A DNA stretch of 64,000 nucleotides from Astrocystis sublimbata (GCA_022453515.1 JAJNNY010000083.1:1-64000), one strand, 5' to 3'; positions 1 through 11,927 are shown, numbered from the stretch's first letter. Notes: a model not told the origin generated them from the letters alone. Numbers and translations are program-made.

Positions 1-539
1 ACCAAGAACCCCTAAGCTAATCTACGTATCCTTTTCTGGACGCTGTCCGGTGACGATGGTAGGCTTGATCATCAATATTTGGTAATGATGGTTGTCATGG
101 GGTTGAATTGGTCAGCATGCAGTCCAGTCTTGGCAGGGGAGTGTGTATGTGAGGGGAACCTGGAATCTAGAGAAATGTCCGAGTGGTCTACCAGTAGGTT
201 GTCGGTCGGTAAAGATGAGTCTGAAATAACCAATTTTGACTTCGACAGCATACGTGGCATGTACTTTGAAAATTAGATGATGTTTTTTTTTACCACTTTA
301 GCTTCAGTTCGTATATGCAGGGTCGTCTAACTTTGACACGTCTTGCCTTGCTCATTGCTCCCTGCTGTCGGGCTACTGGCACCTGGGCAGCTCGTATTTA
401 GCTCACCCAGCAGAATGTAGACACCACCTACAGGTATCCTGCCCTTGTTCTCCCCGAGCCCCGATCCTGTGACACTTACCTAACACAACAACAAGTCCCC
501 ATTGCAGCGCGCCAGAACATACGACTCTCGCAATTCATC
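1..539. other. 5' flank without recognisable gene
   Basis: I see no coding region here. Only short ORFs of about 60-95 codons occur, on both strands, with no recognisable motif. The last 150 bases are pyrimidine/CA-rich (CACAACAACAAGTCC just upstream), as expected for the promoter and 5' UTR of the gene that starts at 540. Confidence 0.5.
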
Positions 540-1277
540 ATGCTCTCCTTAGTGGCTTTAGATCTCGACACGCTCGCCGAGAGCAAGCAACCCTTGAAAG
601 AGTCCATGGTTAAAGCCATAACTGACCTGCTCTTCGAGACCGACGTAGGTGTTATATCGGGCGGCGACTGGCCCCAGCTCGAGAAGCAGATAGTCAGCCG
701 TCTGCCCAAGCGTGCAGATCTGTACAAGCTTTGGCTGATGCCGACGACCGGAACCAAGCTCTACAAGTATGACGGTCATGAGTGGGCACCCGAGTTCGAC
801 GACATTTTCCTCTACAGTGAGAGAGATGAGATCCTAACGGCTTTCCACGAGTCTCTGAACGCCAACGGCTTCACCCCAGAGAAGACCTGGGGCGAACGCC
901 TCGAGGTCCGCGGCAGCCAGATCACCATCTCGGCCCTGGGCCAGCAAGCCCCCGTAGCCGAGAAGAAGCTGTGGGATCCAGACTTTGCGAAGCGGAAGAT
1001 CATTCAGGCCGACCTCCGGAAGCGCCTCCCTGGTCTGTCGATTAACATGGGAGGGTCAACGTCGTCGTCAATCGACATCACGAAGGGCGTCGACAAAGGG
1101 GCTGCTCTGAAGAAGCTCATCGAAGTGAACGGCGTCGTACCCAAGGAAACGTTGTTTATCGGCAACGACTACCCCGCGAAGGAGATTGGTGTGAAGACAG
1201 CGCTGGTGCGTGACCCGGAGGGTACGCTCGCGGTCATTACTGCCATTGTCAAGTGTCTTGAAGGTCTTCAGTGGTAG
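540..1277 (+). CDS. HAD-IIB family phosphomannomutase-like hydrolase with degenerate catalytic loops
   Basis: Intronless ORF of 245 aa. The line-up ISGGDWPQLEKQ, LPTTGTKLY-like, RGSQITISALGQQAP, DPDFAKRK, GVDKGAALKKL and NDYPAKEIGVKT matches bacterial HAD-IIB proteins annotated as phosphomannomutase-like, from memory of that family. Two catalytic parts look shortened. Motif I reads ALDLDTLAES where DxDGT(L) is expected, so one residue is missing between the second Asp and Thr. The acidic motif IV reads LFIGNDYPAKE where the bacterial type has GDxxxPGGNDYP, about seven residues fewer. Both losses are in frame, so the gene still encodes a full-looking protein. It may be catalytically dead or repurposed. 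The bacterial character suggests old horizontal transfer (inference). Identification as a HAD-fold protein is firm; the activity is not. Confidence 0.8.
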   Translation: MLSLVALDLDTLAESKQPLKESMVKAITDLLFETDVGVISGGDWPQLEKQIVSRLPKRADLYKLWLMPTTGTKLYKYDGHEWAPEFDDIFLYSERDEILTAFHESLNANGFTPEKTWGERLEVRGSQITISALGQQAPVAEKKLWDPDFAKRKIIQADLRKRLPGLSINMGGSTSSSIDITKGVDKGAALKKLIEVNGVVPKETLFIGNDYPAKEIGVKTALVRDPEGTLAVITAIVKCLEGLQW

Positions 1278-2660
1278 ACAAGTCTCCTGTAGAGAAAAGA
1301 GTGAACCTTCTTGCCGCGGGAGCCAGTTTACGGAGACTCATCGTCAGAAACCCTCTCTTCTACCGCATCTTCACTTGGTGGGGAGTCAAAATGCGCCCGT
1401 TGGCCTGATTCAAACTCACAGCTGTCAGCAATTGAAGTGGCGTTTGGAAAAGGCAGTTGAAATGACGGCCTTCACGATACATGTACCACCTCAAAGCCAT
1501 CATATGCAACTTGATCGAGAGATAGCTGTATTGCAGACGACGACAGTAGCAACCATTGATCATGCAGATGGGCAACATAGAATTGCATGCATGAGAACAG
1601 CGAACGCGAATCTATAAAAAAACATGCGAATCGCGGGGCATGCGTTGTGTGATGCGCGCCACCTAAATATTTGTGTGCATAGTTCGTACGCACTTATGTG
1701 TAAGACTTGCATGCTTCCAGGGCTCCATCATGAAACAGGGCGAATTAATGCATCTTGAAGATATTTTTAGATTCAGGCAACAGGTGGTAGGTAGGGTTGC
1801 AATTCGCCCCCAAATTCAAAGTGATTCGCTGACTCGCTCTAGTGGAGGTAGCATTCAACGTCCCCCATTTAACAAGCGCTTTGCTCATTCTTCCTTTCCC
1901 TTATCTATGAAAACCACCAGCTAGCAACCACTACGGCTGCTATAGTACCACTTATAATCAGCCACTTACACGTCACACATCATGAGACATAGTGTTTTCC
2001 GCTTCATAATCTCTAGCGTCACTCGTACCGCGACCACGATCATGAGCATGATAGTTAGTTACATTTCACTTAACCGGAAGATCGTTTCTTGAGGCTACAA
2101 ATACGCGAACTATCATCAATAGAGGGCCATTGAGAACTCCGCGCTAAAATTCCCAATGCGTGCCCATGCCCGAGCCTTCTCACGACGGCATGGTGTCACA
2201 TGGTCACATCGTTCCGCAACTTGCATATGGAACTCTCATCGGATTCATCGTTTTGATGTGGCTGATTCTAGACCTAGACCATGCATGGGCAACAGCTCCT
2301 GTTGGTGGTCGGCATGTGTAGTAGTATCAAGCACTATTATGTGAGATTGAACTCATGTTTACCTGGGGGCCGGAGATCAATGGCCTAACTGTCTAAATAG
2401 GTCCGTAGGTTCGGTCGGATTTCATTTTGAGGGGGGCGAAAAGCAGGTTGCGTATAGTATAGCCCCCTGTATACCTATGAGTGGTCGGCTACCTAGGTAC
2501 CTACCTGTAGGTAACGACACAGGATTCTCATTACAGCCATTGAAAAATATATTAACCTGTGATGTTTATCTATCGTCTCAGACGCATATCTCTAAGACAG
2601 TGTCTCATAAAGTCTACTGAATAAAGTATATACCGATAATCAAAGCATAAACAAACAGCC
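1278..2660. other. 1.4-kb intergenic region
   Basis: No supported gene. The largest ORFs (for example 1210-1617 and 1673-1924 on the plus strand) have no motif and no plausible splice partners. The stretch just upstream of 2661 is AT-rich and carries an ACAAACAGCC leader directly before an ATGG start, fitting a promoter for the next gene. Confidence 0.5.
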
Positions 2661-4095
2661 ATGGTTCACCAATCATGGTTTTCCTACAGCATCAAGCGGC
2701 GGTATCCCTACAAATGGTACACACCAACCACCATAGTCGGCGGCATCATCGCCGTCGTCGTCCTCTCAATCATCAACCTCGCCTCGACAGGCTACAACTC
2801 CATCGTGATCTACAGCCCCGACCCAAACGCCACGGTCGCGCAAGACTGGTACAAGGGATTCCCCTTGCTCTTCGACGCCATCAATCCAACATGCCAGCCT
2901 AGCGAGATCCCGCTCGACGGGCATTTCCAGACGAATAATTCGGCGCTGACCTACACCCTAGGCCAGATCGCGCGCAATCCAGTAGGAGCCGGTGCGAAGA
3001 GCGATTACGCGGCGGCGCCCTCACTCATCTACAAATTCACCCCCCTCCGCACCTGCGCCGTCTCCGAAATCCAAGTCCTCTTCAGCAGCATCGACCGCAC
3101 GGCAGCGCAATTTGGGCTCAGCAGCTGGGGCGCGTCAGTGCAAAGCCGTGTGTCCTGCACCGTCGCACTATCCCTGCCCGACGATGCGCAGCCCGCGCGG
3201 ATCAATCTCACAACAACCTACGACCTGGTGCCCGAGACCGTGTCCATCTTAACCGGGCTCTACACGTTTAATGGCAGGAACAAGACGGCGCAGCCCAGTC
3301 TCTACTGGGGCGAGGTGCTGCTGGCGAATAACTGGGGCAATCTGACGCAGACGCTCAATCGCCAGAAGCCGTTTGCGCTGAAGACGAAGGGGACCGTCAG
3401 TTTTACGCCGTCGGGGTTGACGCGCAATGTGGCGAGTCTGGATTACTTCGCGGCCAACTTTCGCGCGATTGACTACGGCGGCGACGACGTGACGGTGATG
3501 TACAGCGGCGCGAACCTGACGACGAAAAGCCTACGGCCTGACTGCGAAAAGCCTACGGCCTGACTGGGGCGATTTTGTCATTGCCGCGGACAGCTTCGCG
3601 AAAGTGGCCGAGGCGACCATCATGGCGGATCTGGGGCAGACTGATTGGGGTGTACGCAACATCCTGTCTGACCCTGAGCTGCTGCAGAGGTTTTTTACTA
3701 AGGGCGTCATAGGGCCTAATGGGGCGGCTTCGAACATCTTGGACGGGACTGATGGTATCGAGGCTGATCCCCCTGTTGGGTTTGGGGGGTCGGTGATTGC
3801 TACCACGTATCTGTGCCAGGTCCCCGCGCTGAAGGGCTGGGCGAATTTGATCATATCGCTGATTGTGGCGGATCTGGTTTTCCTGAAGGTGCTTTGGGCG
3901 TTGTTTAATTTCGTCGTTAGCCTTGTTCAGTCGCGCCATGATGCGGAGGTGAACTTTTGTGATGGATGCCGGAATCGTGTCCATCATGATCGCAGTATCA
4001 TACTCTCAAAGGATCGTCAGGCTGTTGCGGTTGAGGGTTCGATAGGCGGAGACTCAATTCATGATAGCGTTAGATATGAACGGCTGAACAGTTAA
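2661..4095 (+). pseudogene. Two-TM membrane protein gene disrupted by a 22-bp tandem duplication
   Basis: The 5' part (2661-3563) encodes 300 aa: a basic cytosolic N-terminus (WFSYSIKRRYPYKWYTP), a transmembrane helix at residues 24-44 and a long lumenal or extracellular region with several NxT/S sites (NATV, NLTT, NKTA, NLTQ, NLTT). It then stops. The 3' part (3604-4095 in another frame) continues with the rest of the ectodomain, a second hydrophobic helix (ISLIVADLVFLKVLWALF) and an FCDGC motif in the cytosolic tail. Between them a 22-bp unit occurs twice in tandem (3523-3544, 3545-3566). Since 22 is not a multiple of three, the second copy shifts the frame. Reading with a single copy joins both parts in one frame across RPDWGDFVIAAD without any stop. 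It resembles uncharacterised fungal membrane proteins; I know no function. Either a recent null allele or a sequencing/assembly slip. Confidence 0.75.
3523..3566 (+). repeat. 22-bp perfect tandem duplication causing the frameshift
   Basis: Two identical adjacent 22-bp copies, each starting CGAAAAGCCTACGG and ending GACTG. The duplication changes the phase by +1 and puts a TGA in frame at 3561-3563. Removing one copy restores an uninterrupted frame from 2661 to 4095. Confidence 0.95.
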
Positions 4096-4593
4096 CAAAC
4101 AGGCGTCTAATGTGTATGCTCACCTGGAAGATCGCAAAGTTGGACTTGTAGGTGATTTATTATCATTGACATGTTGTAACATCCTTTCGTGCTGACAACA
4201 GTATGATGGCTAAAAGTATATATCGCATCGGAGACGCGTTGGATTTTACGGAGCGTTGCTGAGCATGCGTGGGAGCACAGCGGTTGTCACGAGGACGGCA
4301 TCGAAAAGGAGCGCACGATAAGAACACACTCGGTCAAGTGAAGGGTCAAGGGATCATACACAACTAGCGAAGGCGAAACACCATTGCGCAACAATACTAC
4401 CCTTGTATCTGCCATCCTGGGGGGTATCTAAGTCGGACAACTAGTATATAACATAGCAAGTTTAAAGATAAGCTTCTCAAAAAAGACCATGACGCCCCGT
4501 ATGAACACCGTTTTGACCAACAACGCAATTGTTACAATTCGTGCCAATTGAATACCAACTCGCCGCTTCTTCGATTTCCTTCTTCTCTTTGTA
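4096..4593. other. Convergent intergenic region
   Basis: Lies between the 3' end of the broken membrane-protein gene (+) and the 3' end of taf5 (-). It should hold both 3' UTRs. I see no gene; the 70-codon minus-strand ORF at 4428-4640 overlaps the taf5 stop and has no motif. Confidence 0.5.
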
Positions 4594-7263
4594 TCAACGG
4601 TCCCGATCTTGAGTTTCCGGATAATAACACCCGCCTGCAAGCACCAGATTCATGCGGGTACACTGAACCTTTAGAACCGGCGTCTTCTTGGTTGCAAATG
4701 CACTGATCTGGTCCGGAGTGATCATGACTTCCTTGCCCTTCTTCTTTCCCGTTGTGGTGCTGTTATTGGCAGGTTGTGACACAGCCGATGGTTGCTTGCC
4801 ATCACCTGTGCCGCCTGCAGCCACAATGGTGCCGTCCCCATCCTGCTGGTTCGCGGGACGGATGCCTTCGGCCGGCATCTCGACATCCCACACGCGTACC
4901 GTATTATCCTGGCCGCCAGATACCAAGACTGTGCTTTCAACGCCGAAGCTGAGCGTCCAAATACCGCCGCGTCCGTGGCCTCGGCAGCGCTTGATTCGCG
5001 TCGCCTTTTCAATGTCCCATAAGAAGATGTTGCCACCGACATCTGCGGACGCGAGGATCTTGCCGTTGGGGGCGCATTCGAGGGCTGAGATGTAGTCTGT
5101 GTGGCCGGTGAAGATACGTACGCAATTTCCGTTGTTCACAGCCCACATCCTAATAGATTTATCCGTCTCGTCCGAGGCGGAGAACACATAGGTACCATTG
5201 GGATGCCATGCAATCGCAGAAATTGGAGTGTCGTGACCGACCAGTAGTCGCTGGGCAGAGGCGTGATCCTGGGACCAAATTCGAACAGTCTTGTCCCAGC
5301 CACCGGTCACGAAGTAATGCCCTTGAGGGCTCCATGACAAACTGGTGACTGGGCCGTCGTGGCCCTTATAGATACAGAGGCAGGTCCAAACGTCCAAGGA
5401 CCATAACCGAATTTGACCATCGGCGGAGCACGAGAGTAGCAGTTTTGAGTCTGTCTCCGGCTTTGGTTGGCCTTCATACAGATTGCGATCTAAATTGCTG
5501 ATTGCATCCGAAAAAGCAACTGCGTATACTGGAGCCGAGTGACCGATCAGCTTGCGGTTGTTTACGTTTGCATCCTTCTCTGGGGGTAAACGTGACTTGA
5601 GCGGCTTCCCGTCAAGGGACCACACGCGAATGTATGACTCGGTGGTGCCCACGGCCACAAGCATTTGATCATTGGAGAAGTCCACACAGGAGTAGCTATA
5701 GTTGCAACGTTAGTTTGACTGTCTAACAATTGTGATTAGTCGCAGACTTACCTGCCAAGGTGATTGTGAAATGTGACCATGCAAACTGACAGACCGGGCC
5801 CAGCGCCACCAGTGCGACCTTCGATTCGAAACCGGTCTCGGTTTTCGCGCACCTTCTGCATTTCGACCACGACATCCCTGGCGCGGGATGGCGGGTAAGG
5901 CATGTCCGTTCGTTGAGGGGAGTCCCCGGCCTCCTTCTTAATAGGGTGCATCGAGTTGAACTCATCAACGAGGGTCGGCACACCATCCTTAGGAGGGTTG
6001 AGGCGATCTTCCTCCTCTAGTTCAGCAGCGATATCATCGCGCAGTTCACCCTCCAAGGGAAATGGACCCAGCTTCAAGGCTGCCTGATTTTCCAGAATAT
6101 CCCGATTTGCGATCCCGCTACGGTTCGTGAGGCCGGGTATTCCTTCTTGGATATCGACGTCGTCGAGATCCATGTTGCGAGCACGGCGATAGATAGCCTC
6201 GAAACTGAAAGGCTCAATGGGGCCACGATCAACGGAATCAACGCGGCAGTATTGCTGGATGATCTCCAGTACGACAGCTCCGCATTGCTCGAATTCTCGC
6301 TCTAGGAAATGGAAAAGAATGCCGGTCAAGGACTTATTGATGGGCACTATATAGCGGTTATCGAGATAGAGCTTCGCCATGGGGTTCTCTCGAACATGGG
6401 AGGCCAGGGTGACTAGTTCTAGGCCCCTCAGTTCGTCTATGTGGGCGTTCTCGAAACAGCCACGGCATCTTTGCATGAACTCCTTGGCGTGCGAACCCGA
6501 TGCCTGTGTCACGAGGCGAAGGTAAGAGTAGACAAAGAGTGGCCACAGAAGCTTGCCTAGTTCGAACTATATGGAATGTGAGATGGGGGCCATGTGAAAG
6601 TATTAGCTGAATAAAAGGCTTACCTTGTAGAGATCCAGACCGTTGTTGACCCATTTTTCGTAGTGCTTGAATGAAGTCAGGTATTTGCCGGCAGGAAAGA
6701 CTCTGTCTGACACGGTGCCATCGCTCTGTTGTCGAGGACGGCCGCCCTCATCGAGATCTTTCACTTCTTGGCGGAAGATTTCCTCTGTGCGTCTGTACCC
6801 CTTTTTGAGCAAATAGTCGGTAACCTAATAATAGAGTGGTCAGCACCCTGGCTGACGCTCACTAAGTGAGAGTGAGAATAAAATATCGTTTGAGTTCAGC
6901 TTGTATGAGTTCTTCCTGAGACACAATTTCGGGGATGCGAAGGTTGCTCATAACATGTGCTCGCGAAAAGCCAAGCCAAGCCAAGCCAAGAAACGAAAGT
7001 GTCACATTAGATATCTGTTCAATGGCAACAGAAGAAAAGATGAAGGGGGAAAGTCTTACGATTTGGTTGAGATTCTGATTGTTGGGAGGGACGACAGGCG
7101 GTGGCACTGCGGTGGTGGAGGTTGGGGCGGCAGGCGGTGCAGGCGGCGGCGCTGGTGTTGCTGCTGCTCCGGGTGCTGCTGTCGGAGGCGCGACTGCGCC
7201 TGGCTGAGGCGTGAAGGTCGCACCGGACGTACCGCCAGCGGAAGGAGGTCCGGGATTCGACAT
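4594..7263 (-). CDS. taf5: TFIID subunit TAF5 (WD40 protein)
   Basis: Component of the general transcription factor TFIID and, in fungi, of the SAGA co-activator; nuclear scaffold. Four exons read on the minus strand: 7263-7060, 6824-6624, 6566-5752, 5695-4594, with introns of 235, 57 and 56 bp; 773 aa. The order is a Pro/Ala-rich head, a LisH motif formed exactly across the first splice ([17 protein letters not shown], residues about 64-80), the TAF5 N-terminal domain ([36 protein letters not shown], residues about 115-250), an acidic linker, then WD40 repeats from about residue 407 with [33 protein letters not shown] and GHTDYISAL. It ends with the family's LVLAGGCY tail. The start at 7263 (MSNPGPP) was chosen; an in-frame ATG at 7332 is possible. 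Intron 1 holds four CCAAG units. Confidence 0.96.
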
Positions 7264-8011
7264 GGCCGACGATGCCAGGCGTCCTCGATATCTCTTGCCA
7301 GCGAGAGAAACGAGATTTTTAAATGCGAACAATCAGGAAAGCGGAAGCGACTTGGAGGTGCGTTCGATGTGTGGTTGATGATGAAGGATATTGAATTGAG
7401 GGAGGCTCACGAGGGAAGACCCAAGACTGAGCTCACTCAATCCAGTCGGAGCTGCATGAGAGCGCACTAGGCCTGTTCGGGAAAGGTGCAATCACCCTGG
7501 CGGGCCTGACAACCGTGGTACCTTTCCACCCGCAAGTAGGGTCTTGTAACTCGCAATACCAAGGTTTCTGCCTTCGGGGAATATCACTTAAATTTCGAGC
7601 ATGGATCTCGGACACCAGATGCATATTTCCTCTCAGTTTTGCAGTGAATTATGTCGTACTGATTACCTACATATACATAGCACGTACCTGCCATGTTTGA
7701 AGATCCATCTAAAGTAACAGGTTCTTGGCATGTGGGGTGATGTTGCCGGGGAAGCTACCCTAGCAACTAGGTACCTTGAGGCTCTTATTCACTGGGGCCA
7801 CCCGACAGTGATCAGCTACCTACCTGTAAGTACTCTTATTTTGTACCGGCACAGGTCTATCAAAGGCGACCCCTCCAACACCACTCACCTTGTCTTCTGT
7901 CATGTTCTTCGTCAATCTAGCATCCTAAACGCACTTGGTATCAGGCAAGGGGAGCTGAAATTCTCTCGACGGAACCCACTTCCCGGAATTTCCTCACATT
8001 AATTGGTCAAG
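7264..8011. promoter_or_regulatory. Divergent promoter region taf5 / med11
   Basis: Divergent spacing of 748 bp between the start of taf5 (TFIID subunit, minus) and the start of med11 (Mediator subunit, plus). No other gene is visible, so both promoters must lie here. I did not find a clear TATA box at either end. Pairing two subunits of the RNA polymerase II machinery on one promoter region would permit co-regulation (inference). Confidence 0.6.
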
Positions 8012-8606
8012 ATGGAAGCTACCGAAGCTCACGTCCCCTTCACCAAGGCGGAGCGCATCCAGCAATTGGGTGACATGGATAAGGTTTGTGCCAAATGTTT
8101 GGGGCTGCCATCTCTTGTCTCTCGTCCTCTGCTGACACACTCAGAAAATCGTTAGTCTGTTGAGATCTACCGGTCAGGCGATCCAGTGTCTAGGCGGCAC
8201 CGCCACCGACGCGGACCCCAAGCAACAGTTCAAGCAGAACATGGAGGACTTCATGAGCACGCTGCGTCACGTCAATGTCGGCATTCGACGCCAGATATGG
8301 GGTCTGGAGGAGGCCGGCATCATCTCGCTCAGCAAGAAAGAGGTCGCCACCAGAGAGGAAGGAGGTGAGGTCCAGGCCAGCAATGCCCGCACTGGGCTTC
8401 TCGAGCCAGATGGAAACGGCAAGATTGGCGGCTTGGACGTCGGCTGGCTGAACAGCCGCAACAATAAAGTCGAGAGGGACATGGAAGCCGACCTATGGAA
8501 GGAGGCCGAGGAGATCCTGGGAAAACTTATTGCGCACCAGCAGCAGGTTTCTGACGCAGAGGCAAATGACAAGGACAAGGTGTCTTCAAAACCCGCGGAA
8601 CCATGA
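8012..8606 (+). CDS. med11: Mediator complex subunit 11
   Basis: Subunit of the Mediator head module, which bridges activators and RNA polymerase II. Two exons, 8012-8083 and 8145-8606; the 61-bp intron ends ACTCAG. The spliced protein is 177 aa. Exon 1 encodes the start of the Med11 helix (AERIQQLGDMDK) and exon 2 continues KIVSLLRSTGQAIQCL and FMSTLRHVNVGIRRQIWGLEEAGII, the conserved Med11 core. The C-terminal third is polar and low-complexity, longer than in yeast Med11 but usual for filamentous fungi. It lies divergent to taf5. Identification rests on the N-terminal 95 residues. Confidence 0.88.
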
Positions 8607-9520
8607 GTCGATTGAACCCATTGTTCAATGGGTAGGCAAGAGTCGTCACCTTTTTATGACACAACACACGATACCAGATTACCGGCGCACCCAGGCATAC
8701 GACTCACTGGGGCTAAAACACCATAGTACGTTTCTTGCAGCCCGTCCTCACCTGCGTACATGCTCACCAAATAATTCTTGGCTCCTCAGGTAGCCAGGGT
8801 AGCTTTACATATAGGGCATGCATACACACAGCCCAGATAGTTGTCGCCCTAAACGCGAGAGAACTTGTTTATCGATGCTCAACAATAGCAAGAACTGGTC
8901 ATTTCATCGCGTACGGCTGGACAACGGATGGTTATACTCATCCAGAACGGGTATAAGAAGGATTTGGCTTCCCAGCTAGCAGGAGTTAGTGGTGATATTC
9001 CTGACATTGCTTCATCGAGGTTCACTTAGTATGTTGCTGGACTGCCTAAGACCTGATATGGTTCGGAATTCGGAAGTGGTCAAGTTGGGGATTTTCACAG
9101 CGGGAAACGTTGTAGCTTATATAGCTTTATGGGGCCTGTTCTCGTCGGTAGTCAATTCAATTACACTAGCGATAATCCAACATGAATTTCAAAAGTCTTT
9201 GTTGGAGATAATAGCTTCCCCATTCATGATGGTTTTAAGAAAGGCGTGAATTATAATGTACCCTTGTAGGCAAGGTACTTCTTGCGGCGGGCAGGCCGGG
9301 GTTTGGATGGAGCTGGCTGCTCCACTGCGACTCGGGCTACAGGCAGGCAATCATCGGCCAGGAAGCGACCACCTAGACAAGACATGTGCGTCAGCGGCAT
9401 CAACAGCTAGCTAACTCACCATCACCACCTCTTCCTCACCTGCAGCCCGCCGACCTCAATATCGAAACTGTACCTCCCCTCTTCTCCTGAGCTCATCGAG
9501 ATCACCAGCCACAAACAACC
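8607..9520. other. Intergenic region upstream of vps5
   Basis: No supported gene. An 86-codon ORF at 8989-9249 has a hydrophobic stretch but no motif and no splice context. The last 100 bases are CA/CT-rich with ACAAACAACC directly before the vps5 start, typical of a fungal 5' UTR. Confidence 0.45.
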
Positions 9521-11588
9521 ATGGATCTAGGCGACGCTGGCGACTCGCCCTGGGGCGGTAATTGGCCCTTCTAGCTAGATGCTGTCCTTCCGCGGAGCTG
9601 ACACTTTGCAGATGTGCCTTCGCAGTCGATCGCAAAGCCCGCCGCATCCGACGCTGCCCAAGGTCTGTCTCGCATGCGCTTCATTGACGGTCCGAAAGGC
9701 GACCACTGATTCCCTGAGCTTCATACAGGCGCTTCCACCACATCCCAAGATGCCGCCTCCTCCCAGCAATCGCAAGCCTCGAATAAGCCGTCCACCGCAC
9801 GAGCATCGCGAGGTCCGGTGCGCCGCTTAGTCGCTCAGCCTACCAGACTCGAGGCCGCCGACGACCCCCTGGGCCCTCTAGGGCCCCTTGGAGGCAATGC
9901 CGGTCCAGGCGCAGACGCGCAGGCCGACGAGCCTCCCGCGCCGCCGCTGAAGGAGCAGGTCCCCATCCGCACCACCATGCCACAGACTGCCCAGCAGAAG
10001 CGGCCGGGCCCGGCGGATCCGCATCGCATCGACACCGACGATTTTGACCGACCAGCCGGCGCGCGACCGCCGCCTCCCGTGCAAGCTGCGCAGCCGAGCC
10101 CCGTGCGAGCGAGCGGACAACCGAGCGTCACCATCGAGCAAGCCGCTAAGCCCAGCTTCCAGATCACCGTCGGCGATCCGCACAAAGTCGGCGATCTAAC
10201 GAGTTCTCATATTGTGTACTCGGTCAGGACCAGGGTATGAAAGACTCGATGAATGAAGATGAGGCCGACACGGAGACCCGCTGACATTACCCCCCAGACC
10301 ACATCCAAAGGCTACAAGCAGCCCGAGTTCGAAGTCAAGCGCCGATACCGCGACTTCCTGTGGCTGTACAACACGATGCATGGGAACAACCCCGGCGTTG
10401 TGGTGCCGCCGCCACCGGAGAAGCAGGCCCTCAACCGATTCGAGACTAACTTCGTCGAATCCCGCCGGGCCGCGCTGGAGAAGATGTGCAACAAGATCGC
10501 CGCGCACCCCACGCTACAGCACGACTCGGACCTGAAGCTGTTCCTCGAGAGTGAGGCCTTCAACGTCGATGTCAAGCACAAAGAGAGGAAAGAGCCCATA
10601 CCCACGGAGAGCAAGGGCATGCTGGGCTCCTTCGGTATCAATGTCGGAGGAGGCAGCAAGTTCGTCGAGCAAGATGATGTGAGTTTGGCTTACTCGGGCG
10701 CATTGAAATCACTATGTAGTCTAATTTCTATCGCAGTGGTTCCACGACCGCCGCGTCTACCTCGACGCCCTGGAAAACCAACTCAAAGCCCTGATGAAGT
10801 CCATGGACACCATGATCAGCCAGCGCAAAGCCCTCGCCGAGTCCGCCGGCGACTTCTCCGCCGCTTTACACGCGCTCTCCACCGTGGAGCTTTCCCCGAC
10901 TCTCTCCGGGCCCCTGGACGCTCTATCAGAGCTGCAGCTCACGATCCGCGACGTCTACGACCGCCAGGCGCAGCAGGATGTGCTGACCTTCGGAATCACC
11001 ATCGACGAGTACATGCGCCTGATCGGGTCCGTCAAGCAGGCCTTTGGTCAGCGCCAGAAGGCCTTCCACTCGTGGCACAGCGCCGAGAACGAGCTGCAGA
11101 AGCGCAAGGCGAGCCAGGACAAGCTGCTCCGCCAGGGCCGCAGCCAGACGGACCGCCTCAACCAGGTCGGGGCCGAGGTCGCGGACGCCGAGCGCAAGGT
11201 GCATCAGGCGCGGCTGCTGTTTGAGGACATGGGGCGCCTTTTGAGGAGCGAGCTTGATCGCTTTGAGAGGGAGAAGGTCGAGGACTTCAAGTCGAGCGTG
11301 GAGACGTTTTTGGAAAGTGCCGTGGAGGCGCAGAAGGAGGTACGTTATATTGCTTTACCGTCTATTCTCGGACTGTCCATATTACCTCGTTGTCACTGTA
11401 TGAGATGCTAACTGACCATGGCGCAGTTGATTGAGAAGTGGGAGACGTTCCTGATGCAACTAGATGCCGAAGACGACGAGACGGTCTTCTATCGCCCTCC
11501 TGTGGTGCGGACTGCGGACAAGACGGCTGGCCATGGCGAGACGGCCGTGGACCGGGCCAGGGCTACTATTGATGAGGATTCGGACTGA
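9521..11588 (+). CDS. vps5: Retromer sorting nexin Vps5 (PX-BAR)
   Basis: Membrane-bending subunit of the retromer/SNX-BAR coat that recycles cargo from endosomes to the Golgi. Six exons: 9521-9557, 9612-9662, 9729-10234, 10298-10678, 10737-11339, 11427-11588; all phases agree and give 579 aa. The tiny first exon encodes MDLGDAGDSPWG. A disordered N-terminus with RRLVAQPTRLEA and DPLGPLGPLGG follows. The PX domain (about residues 175-300) carries the PI3P-binding RRYRDFLWLY and PPPPEKQALNRF. The BAR domain fills about residues 330-560 (DRRVYLDALENQL, DEYMRLIGSVKQAF, FLESAVEAQKELIEKWETFL). It is convergent with the bL31m gene. Long ORFs in other frames across this GC-rich gene are shadows. Confidence 0.95.
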
Positions 11589-11927
11589 GCTGAGCTGAGC
11601 TGAGTATAGACTGTAGTTATCTTGAGCGTTCACACCAACCAATCAACCCTACCCAACCAATATCATAATTAACAGATGGGATTCACCATGCAAATAAACA
11701 CGACGGTTGATGGATGGATGGAGATAAAGTTTTATACAGGGTTGTACAACATATAGCTACAAACTTGAAGGTCCCCAGTAGCCTTGTATCCTGGGCGGGG
11801 ATTTGCGATTCTGTCTTTGCTCAATGCCATGATTGGGTGGTAGATACCGATGTTAGAGTTCAGCACGCGTTGCGTGATGATTATAACAAACATGATACCT
11901 CATTCCCATTATCCCTCCCTCCCTACC
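11589..11927. other. Convergent 3' region vps5 / bL31m
   Basis: Holds the 3' UTRs of two converging genes. A short run of GAGCT units directly follows the vps5 stop codon. No gene seen. Confidence 0.45.

Noticed and set aside
8989..9249. 86-codon hydrophobic ORF
   Set aside because: No signal of conservation or splice partners; it lies in the vps5 upstream region.
10253..11224. 323-codon plus-strand ORF overlapping vps5
   Set aside because: It mixes the PX exon in frame with an out-of-frame read of the BAR exon. The spliced vps5 model explains the sequence fully; the Arg/Pro-rich second half is a GC-rich shadow.
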